Shown here piece after piece: positions 8,007 through 13,542 of a stretch of 18,357 bases of DNA (position 1 is its first letter; each line of letters opens with the position of its first letter). Source of the stretch: Candidatus Brockarchaeota archaeon. Its GTDB lineage: Archaea > Thermoproteota > EX4484-205 > DTQO01. The translations under genes were made by a program, and so were the position numbers. The notes under the pieces were generated by a model. That model did not search any database and was not told the DNA's origin. It was given only the letters and a program-made list of their open reading frames with translations. The stretch is taken from contig JAFNJA010000001.1 of NCBI GenBank assembly GCA_017601265.1, positions 4,568-22,924 of the forward strand, in the 5' to 3' direction.

Positions 8007-8437
8007 AAAACGAAAAGCCTGCGCCAAGCCGCCATAGGGTTCAGGGCTCCAAAAGGAAATAGATAGCCGCCAGCCCACGATGCAAGGAGGGAGGACGATC
8101 TTATCACTATTTTGTATCCTTGAGCTACGTAGCACCCACCAAATCTACTACTTTATTGCTCAAAAGCGCCGTCGCGCGCTACCACGCTTCGGGCTCCAGG
8201 GCACGTCTCGACGAAAAGGAGCGGTTGGCGCCATAAAATGGCGATTCCAAGGCTGGAAGAGACCATATTACATGGCGAGAAAATACAATAGTTTCGTGCG
8301 AAAAGGATAAAATAGTGTAGATGCAATGCTGCAAAGCCCCAGCTCAAGGTAGTAAAGCGTTGCGCAAATCCGCAGGAAAAAGCCGCCAGCCGTCGAGCCC
8401 CTCTCGTATCGGCCGTCCTGACCGAGGGGCGAAAGAC
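8007..8437 (+). promoter_or_regulatory. AT-rich promoter and leader of nrdD with palindrome and ribosome-site hairpin
   Basis: No convincing gene lies in this 431-bp gap. Its middle part (about 8090-8330) is clearly AT-rich compared with its surroundings; 8101-8160 is about 38% GC. A perfect 10-bp palindrome GCTACGTAGC occurs at 8124-8133, flanked by the spaced inverted repeat TTGAGC (8120-8125) and GCTCAA (8158-8163). ATAAAATA at 8307-8314 is a good TATA candidate, placing the transcript start near 8336 and the nrdD GTG about 100 nt downstream. The leader ends in a 7-bp hairpin (8397-8403 with 8424-8430) that includes the ribosome binding site. The neighbouring winged-helix protein is the obvious candidate to bind here, but that is inference. 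Confidence 0.5.
8397..8430 (+). promoter_or_regulatory. Hairpin covering the nrdD ribosome binding site
   Basis: GCCCCTC (8397-8403) is exactly complementary to GAGGGGC (8424-8430), with a 20-nt loop. The 3' arm contains GAGGGG, the Shine-Dalgarno sequence of the GTG at 8438. If formed, it would hide the site and lower translation. Confidence 0.45.
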
Positions 8438-10363
8438 GTGACGGACATCGCGCTCTTCGTCAAGGTCTCCAGGGGGGACATCGTGAAGTGGGATCGATCG
8501 AAGATCGTGGAGGCTCTCCTGCGGGAGACGAAGATCGCCCCCAAGATGGCCGAGCTCATCAGCAGGGAAGTTGAAAGGACGATCGTTAACTCAAAGATAA
8601 AGTTCATAACGGCCCCGCTCATAAGGGAGGTCGTAAACGAAAAACTGATCGAGCACGGCCTGGAGGAGGAGAGGAAGCAGCACACGCGCCTCGGCCTTCC
8701 GATATACGACGTCGAACAGATGATGGTATACAAGAACAAGGAGAACGCGAACGTCCCCCACGGCCCGGAATCAACGAATTTAGTGCTGGCGGAGAGCATA
8801 AAGAAGCAGTACGCCCTCCTGAGGGTCTTCACCCCGGGGATAGCGGCCGCGCACGAAAAGGGCGACCTGCACCTGCACAACCTGGGGATGATCGACCGCC
8901 CGTACTGTTCGGGCAACTCCCTCGAGTACATCAAGAGGTTCGGCCTCAATCTCCCGAACGCGATATCGATAGCCAAGCCGCCGAAGCATCCGGAGGTCCT
9001 GATAGGGCAGATGATCAAGTTCTCGGCCGCCCTCCAGGGGGTCTTCTCCGGGGCGATAGGTTGGGACGCCGTCAACCTGTTCTTCTCCCCCTTCCTGGCC
9101 GGGATCGACGACAAGCAGATGGAACAGCTTGCCCAGATGCTCATATTCGAGTTCGCCCAGCAAGCTGTTGCAAGGGGAGGGCAGTCGATCTTCAGCGACC
9201 TCAACCTCTACTGGGAGGTTCCGAAGCACTTCCGCGACGTGCCGGCGGTGGGCCCGGGCGGAGCGTTCACTGGGAACGATTACGAAGATTACGTCGAAGA
9301 GTCGAGGAGGTTCGCGAGCGCCCTTTTCAGGGTGTACCTGCAGGGCGACGCTTTCGGCAGGCCTTTCTTCTTCCCCAAGCCCCAGGTCCACATAACGGAG
9401 GATTTTTTCAGCAGCGAGGGTTACGAGGATTTCCTGCGGCTCGTGGCCGAGACCTCCTCCGAGATGGGGAACCCTTACTACGTTTTCGACAGGAAGGGCA
9501 CGGCAAAGATAAGCGAATGCTGCAGGCTTTCGTTCAAGCTCGAGAAGTCGGACTTCGAGGACGCCAAATCCCCGTGGAAGATGAGGTACTCCGCCGTCCA
9601 GAACGTGACGATCAACCTCCCGAGGATAGCTTACGAAGCGTCCGGCGACGACGCGAAGCTTTTCGAGTTGCTGGGCGAGCGCATGAGGCTGGTGGCCGAA
9701 GCCCACCGGCTGAAGAGGGATTTCGTGTCCTCGCTCCTCGGGTTGAGGGGCTCGGGCCCCCTGGGCCTCTTGGCGATGGATCTTGACGGTGAACCGTACT
9801 TCAGGATGCGAAGGGCGACTTTCCTTTTCGGGATGCTCGGCCTCAACGAGATGGTCCAATACCACTTGGGCAAGGAGTTGCACGAGTCGGACGAAGCGCT
9901 GAAGTTCGGCTTGAAGGTGATCGCCTTCATGAAGAAGGAAGCAGAAGCGCTGGGGGAGGTTTACGGGATGAGGTTCGTTCTCGAGCAGACTCCGGCCGAA
10001 TCCACGGCGTACAGGCTCGCGGCGCTCGACCTTAAACACTACAATGGAAAGGCCAACGGGGTCGTGAAGGGGAACGCCCGCAGCGGCGACGTTTACTACA
10101 CGAACTCCACTTACCTGAACGTCGGAGTGAGGATGAGCCCGATAGAAAGGGTGAAGAAGGAGGGCCTGTTCCACCCCCTGATCGAGGCCGGAAGCCTCTC
10201 CCACATATGGATAGGGGAGGCGAGGCCGAATCCGGATTCGATCTCGAACTTCGTCGTGAAGACTTTCAAGAACACGATGAACGACCAGATCGCCTTCAGC
10301 CCGGAGTTCACCTGCTGCTTGGATTGCGGAAGGAGAAGCCAAATGGAGGTGAAAAAGCAGTAA
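8438..10363 (+). CDS. nrdD: Anaerobic (class III) ribonucleoside-triphosphate reductase, large part without the glycyl-radical loop
   Basis: A 641-aa protein that reduces ribonucleotides to deoxyribonucleotides by a thiyl-radical mechanism. An ATP-cone occupies about residues 1-95 (WDRSKIVEALLRE ... TAPLIREVVNEKLIEHG), giving allosteric control by ATP/dATP. The ten-stranded barrel follows with GDLHLHNLGMIDRPYC (C157), SECCRLSF (C361, C362), VTINLPRIA, LEQTPAESTAYRLA and DVYYTNSTYLNV, so the catalytic parts look intact. The protein stops after only the first half of the C-terminal zinc ribbon (C627, C630 in CCLDCG); the second CxxC and the radical glycine are on the next gene, whose ATG overlaps this stop (TAATG). 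GTG 8438 is chosen because GAGGGG precedes it and conserved sequence begins there; an ATG at 8321 would add 39 unlikely residues and probably lies upstream of the transcript start. Confidence 0.9.
   Translation: MTDIALFVKVSRGDIVKWDRSKIVEALLRETKIAPKMAELISREVERTIVNSKIKFITAPLIREVVNEKLIEHGLEEERKQHTRLGLPIYDVEQMMVYKNKENANVPHGPESTNLVLAESIKKQYALLRVFTPGIAAAHEKGDLHLHNLGMIDRPYCSGNSLEYIKRFGLNLPNAISIAKPPKHPEVLIGQMIKFSAALQGVFSGAIGWDAVNLFFSPFLAGIDDKQMEQLAQMLIFEFAQQAVARGGQSIFSDLNLYWEVPKHFRDVPAVGPGGAFTGNDYEDYVEESRRFASALFRVYLQGDAFGRPFFFPKPQVHITEDFFSSEGYEDFLRLVAETSSEMGNPYYVFDRKGTAKISECCRLSFKLEKSDFEDAKSPWKMRYSAVQNVTINLPRIAYEASGDDAKLFELLGERMRLVAEAHRLKRDFVSSLLGLRGSGPLGLLAMDLDGEPYFRMRRATFLFGMLGLNEMVQYHLGKELHESDEALKFGLKVIAFMKKEAEALGEVYGMRFVLEQTPAESTAYRLAALDLKHYNGKANGVVKGNARSGDVYYTNSTYLNVGVRMSPIERVKKEGLFHPLIEAGSLSHIWIGEARPNPDSISNFVVKTFKNTMNDQIAFSPEFTCCLDCGRRSQMEVKKQ
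10345..10352 (+). promoter_or_regulatory. Consensus Shine-Dalgarno for the separate glycyl-radical protein
   Basis: GGAGGTGA lies inside the end of nrdD, 10 nt before the ATG at 10363. It decides the start of the 57-aa protein and argues that the split is translated on purpose rather than being a damaged gene. Confidence 0.75.
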
Positions 10364-10536
10364 TGGAAAAACCGACCTTCAGGGGTTTGAAGGACAAGTG
10401 CCCCGTCTGCGGTTCCGCCAACGTCGAGAGGATGACGAGGGTTACGGGCTTCTTTTCAAAGGTCGAAGGTTGGAACCGCGGCAAGGTCGCCGAACTGAGG
10501 GACAGGAAGGGGCGCGACAGGGAGTACTTCGAATAA
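10363..10536 (+). CDS. Separate glycyl-radical domain of class III ribonucleotide reductase
   Basis: A 57-aa protein that equals the C-terminal end of NrdD. It holds CPVCGS (C13, C16), the second half of the zinc ribbon, then VERMTRVTGFF with the radical-bearing glycine at G29, and the conserved tail SKVEGWNRGKVAELRDR. The first zinc cysteine pair is on the preceding protein, so one zinc ion would be held by two polypeptides and would join them. The ATG overlaps the stop of the large part by one base (TAATG), and a consensus GGAGGTGA stands 10 nt upstream. NrdG, encoded two genes further on, would generate the glycyl radical here. I do not know whether such a split is described. A sequencing error is unlikely, because joining the two frames would leave a longer-than-usual linker between the two cysteine pairs. 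Confidence 0.85.
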   Translation: MEKPTFRGLKDKCPVCGSANVERMTRVTGFFSKVEGWNRGKVAELRDRKGRDREYFE

Positions 10537-10564
10537 ACCCCGAAAGAGAAGGTGAAAATGGCGG

Positions 10565-10825
10565 ATGAAGGTAAAGCTGTTCTACCGCGAGGAGTGCGGC
10601 AAGTGCCCGCCCGCGAAGGAAGCCTGCGCGCGGCTCGAGGAGAGGGGCATAAAGGTCGAATACTTCGACGTCGACACCGTCGAAGGGATGGCAGAAGCGG
10701 CTTTCTACGAAGTCGCGGCGACCCCCACCGCCATCGTCGTGGACGAGGGAGGAAAAGAAGTCGCGTCTTGGAGGGGAAGAGCTCCGGACGAGGAAGCCGT
10801 GGTGAAGCTGCAAGGGCGCGGCTGA
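10565..10825 (+). CDS. Glutaredoxin/NrdH-like redoxin
   Basis: An 86-aa thioredoxin-fold protein starting MKVKLFYREECGKCPPAKEA, with the redox pair C11 and C14 and a cis-proline motif ATPTA. It lies between the glycyl-radical protein and the activase, so it is probably the thiol donor of this reductase. Some class III reductases use formate, while others use thioredoxin- or glutaredoxin-type proteins; the gene placement suggests the second kind here. AAGGTGA at 10549-10555 precedes the ATG by 9 nt. An overlapping ATG at 10558 is in another frame and opens only a shadow. Confidence 0.85.
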   Translation: MKVKLFYREECGKCPPAKEACARLEERGIKVEYFDVDTVEGMAEAAFYEVAATPTAIVVDEGGKEVASWRGRAPDEEAVVKLQGRG

Positions 10826-10858
10826 ATGTTTATCAGCCCGCCTCGAGGCTGTGTTACG

Positions 10859-11566
10859 ATGCGCCTCAAGGGGTTCGTGGACACGAGCTTCGTCGATTGG
10901 GACGGCAAGATCGTGTCGACGGTATTCGTCCCAACTTGCAACTTGCGGTGCCCTTTCTGCTTCAACCACCAGCTGATCCTCCATCCCGAGAAATACCCTG
11001 ATGTCCCGGAATCGGCTGTCACGGATTTCTTGAAGAGGAACGGGGATTTCGTCGACGGCGTGTGCGTTTCGGGAGGGGAGCCCACGACCGCGAGGGGTCT
11101 GAAGCGATTCTGCCAAGACATAGTTTCCCTTGGTTTCAAGGTGAAGCTCGACACGAACGGCACGAATCCAGGCGCGCTGATCGAACTCGTTTCGGAAGGC
11201 CTCGTCAACTACGTGGCGATGGACGTGAAGGCTCCGCCTGACGAAAAGAAGTACGGGCTGGCTACCGGGACGAGGTCTCCCAAGGTCCTCGAGTCGGTCA
11301 AGGAAAGCGTTTCGTTCCTGATCGAATCCGGCGTCGATCACGAATTCAGGACGACGGTCGTGCCAAGCATCCACTCGGATGACGACGTAGAGGAGATCGC
11401 GAAATGGCTCCGGGGATCGAGGCTCTACGTCCTGCAAAAGTTCCAGCCGGAGAGGGCGTGGGACAGGAGGTTGAGGAAGTTCCATTCGCAGAGCGACTCC
11501 GAGATGGAGCGGCTCGCCAGCGTCGCGAGCAGGCACCTGGGCCGCGTGAAATGGCGGGGAAGGTAG
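10859..11566 (+). CDS. nrdG: Anaerobic ribonucleotide reductase activating protein (radical SAM), NrdG2 type
   Basis: A 235-aa radical SAM enzyme. The cluster-binding motif CNLRCPFC gives C27, C31 and C34; SGGEPT and LDTNGTNP follow at the usual places. It should reduce S-adenosylmethionine and create the glycyl radical on the 57-aa protein encoded upstream. The N-terminus MRLKGFVDTSFVDWDGKIVS is typical for the NrdG2 branch, so I prefer ATG 10859 to ATG 10826, which directly follows the redoxin stop and would add 11 unlike residues. TTTATC at 10829-10834 could be an internal TATA element giving an almost leaderless transcript. Last gene of the nrd cluster; its 3' end faces pyrB with a 10-nt gap. 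Confidence 0.92.
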   Translation: MRLKGFVDTSFVDWDGKIVSTVFVPTCNLRCPFCFNHQLILHPEKYPDVPESAVTDFLKRNGDFVDGVCVSGGEPTTARGLKRFCQDIVSLGFKVKLDTNGTNPGALIELVSEGLVNYVAMDVKAPPDEKKYGLATGTRSPKVLESVKESVSFLIESGVDHEFRTTVVPSIHSDDDVEEIAKWLRGSRLYVLQKFQPERAWDRRLRKFHSQSDSEMERLASVASRHLGRVKWRGR

Positions 11567-11576
11567 AGCCGCGCTT

Positions 11577-12500
11577 TCAACCGATCCTGGCGTCCAGGCC
11601 GAGCGTGAGGGCGAGGAGGGCCATCCTGAGGCTTATGCCAAGCGCCGCTTGTTGGAAATACCTTGCGTGCGGCGTCGAGTCCACGTCCTTGCCAAGCTCG
11701 TCGACCCTCGGGAGAGGGTGTATGACGATCATGTCCGCCTTGCACCCCCTCAGGGAATCCAGCGTGATCTTGTAGGACCCCTTCACCGCCTCGTACTCCT
11801 CCGGGGTCGGAAAGCGCTCCTTCTGCACCCTCGTCACGTAGAGCACGTCGATCTCGCCGATCACGTCCGAGAGCGCGCCCTTCTTTACCGGGGCGTTCTC
11901 GATCCCGGCTATCAGGGAGGCGTCCATCTCGAGTTCTGGGGGCGAAACCAAGTACACCTTGGCCTTGAATTTGTCGAGGAGCAGGAGGAGCGAACGCGCG
12001 GCCCTGCTGTACTTCAGGTCGCCGAGTATGCAGAACGTGAGCCCGTCCAGGCGGCCCAAGCTCCTCCTTATGATGTAGGCGTCGATTAGGGCCTGCGTCG
12101 GATGCTCGTCGCGTCCCGCGCCCGCGTTTATGACGGGATTGTCGGCGACCTCGGCGGCAAGCCTCACGACGTTCGGGTCGGAGTGGCGGATCAGCAGCAC
12201 GTCGCCGTACGAGTCGAGGATTTTGAACGTGTCCGAAAGCGACTCCCCCTTCTCCAGCGACGTGCTCCTCACGTCGTGGATGCTCAGGCAGTGTCCGCCG
12301 AGCCTGTACATGGCCGCTTCGAAACTCAACCTCGTCCTCGTGCTGGGCTCGAAGAAGAAGAGGGTCGCGAGCTTGTCGTAGGCTATGTCTAGCCGCGTCC
12401 TTTTCGACATCTCCTCGGCGAGGCCCAACACCTCCTCCACGTCGCGCCTGGTCACGTCCCTGATCGAGATCAGGTCCCTTCCCGCAAACCCGTCCGCCAA
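11577..12500 (-). CDS. pyrB: Aspartate carbamoyltransferase catalytic subunit
   Basis: A 307-aa enzyme of pyrimidine synthesis that joins carbamoyl phosphate and aspartate. The carbamoyl phosphate motif FEPSTRTR is at residues 50-57, EKGESLSD supplies the mobile-loop lysine, DEHPTQALIDAY carries the active-site histidine, and HPLPRVDEL closes the aspartate site. One motif differs slightly: GDLKYSRAARS where most relatives have GDLKYGRTVHS, keeping the key arginine. The start is TTG at 12500, the first canonical start in frame, just before the expected DLISIRD strand. No pyrI (regulatory chain) gene is next to it: the downstream neighbour is nrdG, facing it. Length is normal for the catalytic chain. 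Confidence 0.95.
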   Translation of the reverse strand: MADGFAGRDLISIRDVTRRDVEEVLGLAEEMSKRTRLDIAYDKLATLFFFEPSTRTRLSFEAAMYRLGGHCLSIHDVRSTSLEKGESLSDTFKILDSYGDVLLIRHSDPNVVRLAAEVADNPVINAGAGRDEHPTQALIDAYIIRRSLGRLDGLTFCILGDLKYSRAARSLLLLLDKFKAKVYLVSPPELEMDASLIAGIENAPVKKGALSDVIGEIDVLYVTRVQKERFPTPEEYEAVKGSYKITLDSLRGCKADMIVIHPLPRVDELGKDVDSTPHARYFQQAALGISLRMALLALTLGLDARIG

Positions 12501-12532
12501 CTCTGCCCGGCCTCCCGTTGCTGGGCCGGTGC

Positions 12533-12598
12533 TTTATCGTTTTGGCTCCAGGCTCCACCGGGCTTGGAGGCGGCCGCGGGAAGCAACCCCCATATAGG
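12533..12598 (+). promoter_or_regulatory. Candidate TATA elements for archease
   Basis: Two plus-strand TATA-like sequences lie in the pyrB-archease gap: TTTATC at 12533-12538 and CATATAGG at 12591-12598. The second would place the transcript start near 12621, a few bases before the TTG chosen for archease. Confidence 0.4.
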
Positions 12599-12626
12599 CG
12601 CGGCGGCGCGTTTGGGACGGTTCGGG

Positions 12627-13058
12627 TTGTCAGGGAGATCGTACCGGTTCTTGGAACACACTTCGGACGCGTACGTCGCGGCCAGCGGCAGGAACCTGGA
12701 GGAGGCCTTCGCCTCCGCCGCCCTCGCGATGAGCGACATCATGACCGATCCGGAGACGGTCCGTCCGCTGGAGAGCGTCGCTGTCGAGGTGGTTGCGGAC
12801 GACCTGGAGTCCCTCCTGTACAGGTGGCTGGAGCGCCTCCTGGTCATTTTCGAGGTGAACGGCATGATCTTCTCCAAATACAACGTCGAGATCCGCGGGC
12901 GTTGCGGCCGTTACGAGCTCAAGGCCAACGCGGAGGGGGAGAGGTTCGATCCCGCGATCCATCCTTCGGAAGTGGCCATAAAAGCCGTGACCTACCACGG
13001 GATGGGGATAACGTGCGGGGACGGGTCCTGCGAGGTTAGGGTTCTCTTCGACATATAG
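12627..13058 (+). CDS. Archease (cofactor of the RtcB RNA ligase)
   Basis: A 143-aa protein of the archease family, which in archaea speeds up and broadens RtcB tRNA ligation by helping guanylation of the ligase. The conserved start YRFLEHTSDAYVAA carries the metal-binding aspartate D14, and the C-terminus has KAVTYHGMGI and the family ending VLFDI with D142. The start codon is uncertain: TTG 12627 gives the normal family length and fits a TATA-like element at 12591, while TTG 12564 would add 21 low-complexity residues. rtcB is not in this window. It ends 8 nt from the 3' end of the histone gene, which is convergent. Confidence 0.92.
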   Translation: MSGRSYRFLEHTSDAYVAASGRNLEEAFASAALAMSDIMTDPETVRPLESVAVEVVADDLESLLYRWLERLLVIFEVNGMIFSKYNVEIRGRCGRYELKANAEGERFDPAIHPSEVAIKAVTYHGMGITCGDGSCEVRVLFDI

Positions 13059-13066
13059 CCTTCGGA

Positions 13067-13285
13067 TTATTTCTCAGTGAAAGGCTTGGCTGCTATCTGC
13101 ACGTCTGAAGCTTTGACCGTCTTCCTGCCCGCGTGAGTTGAAAGCTCCACGGCCTGCTTGGCGATCCTCACTCCCAGCTCCTCGAGCACCTTTGCAAGCT
13201 CCTCGGCAGCGTCTTCCCCTACCCTTTCGGCACCCGCCTTGCGGATGATCCTGTGAATCGCCGATAGCGAAAGTTCCTCGGACAT
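13067..13285 (-). CDS. Archaeal histone (HMf-like)
   Basis: A 72-aa minimal histone fold with no tails, expected to dimerise and wrap DNA. The order helix-loop-helix-loop-helix is readable, with AELSTH-type centre VELSTHAG (H51) for dimer-dimer contacts and RKTVKASDV (R54-V62) for the DNA-binding second loop. Length is near that of HMfA/HMfB (69 aa). A consensus GGAGGTGA (13290-13297) lies 4 nt before the ATG, and a strong TATA box is upstream, fitting a highly expressed gene. Presence of a histone together with CdvB/CdvC argues against the Sulfolobales, which lack histones. Confidence 0.96.
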   Translation of the reverse strand: MSEELSLSAIHRIIRKAGAERVGEDAAEELAKVLEELGVRIAKQAVELSTHAGRKTVKASDVQIAAKPFTEK

Positions 13286-13320
13286 CGGTTCACCTCCGCC
13301 CAGTTTTCACCGATTTAGGT

Positions 13321-13340
13321 GTATAAAACACTGATATAAA
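13321..13340 (-). promoter_or_regulatory. Histone promoter TATA box(es)
   Basis: On the minus strand TTTATATC (within 13331-13340) and TTTTATAC (13321-13328) are strong archaeal TATA elements. The first would start the transcript near 13310, giving a leader of about 25 nt that includes the consensus ribosome binding site. Confidence 0.65.
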
Positions 13341-13503
13341 GCGTTTTCGATACTGCTTGGTCAGAAGAAAGGTTAGGTCGGCAAAAACCTGAATTTTTGC
13401 GAATTAAAGCCGAACCACCCCCCAAAACTCGGATGACGGCAGGCAGGAAGTTCTCGCCCTCGAATCGCGGCCCCAAAAGAAACGAAATTCGCCTCAGCAA
13501 GCG

Positions 13504-13510
13504 TTATATC
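13504..13510 (+). promoter_or_regulatory. TATA box of the OPT-like gene
   Basis: TTATATC at 13504-13510 predicts a transcript start near 13533, next to the start codons GTG 13534, GTG 13537 and ATG 13543. The mRNA is probably leaderless or almost so. This rules out the TTG at 13513 as a start. Confidence 0.6.
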
Positions 13511-13542
13511 TTTTGCACGCGAACTTCCATTCTGTGGTGGAA

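Noticed and set aside
7970..8060. Missing radical loop of the NrdD-like paralogue hidden in another frame
   Set aside because: Reading the other frame near the stop gives RRLGFTCIP and then no GKxxEL-type tail, so this is not the glycyl-radical region.
8080..8310. 76-aa open frame in the AT-rich gap
   Set aside because: No recognisable sequence, contains the palindrome and TATA-like elements, and no good ribosome-site spacing to a conserved start; better read as regulatory DNA.
8321..8437. ATG 8321 as the nrdD start
   Set aside because: The extra 39 residues (Lys/Ser/Arg/Pro rich) match no NrdD N-terminus, and the TATA box at 8307 would start the transcript downstream of this ATG.
10340..10365. 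Simple frameshift or nonsense error breaking nrdD
   Set aside because: The second part has its own consensus ribosome binding site and an overlapping ATG, and the spacing between the cysteine pairs is longer than in fused NrdD. Raw reads would still be needed to be certain.
11425..12558. 377-aa open frame on the minus strand
   Set aside because: Shifted-frame shadow of pyrB; its Arg/Gly-rich sequence has no recognisable domain.
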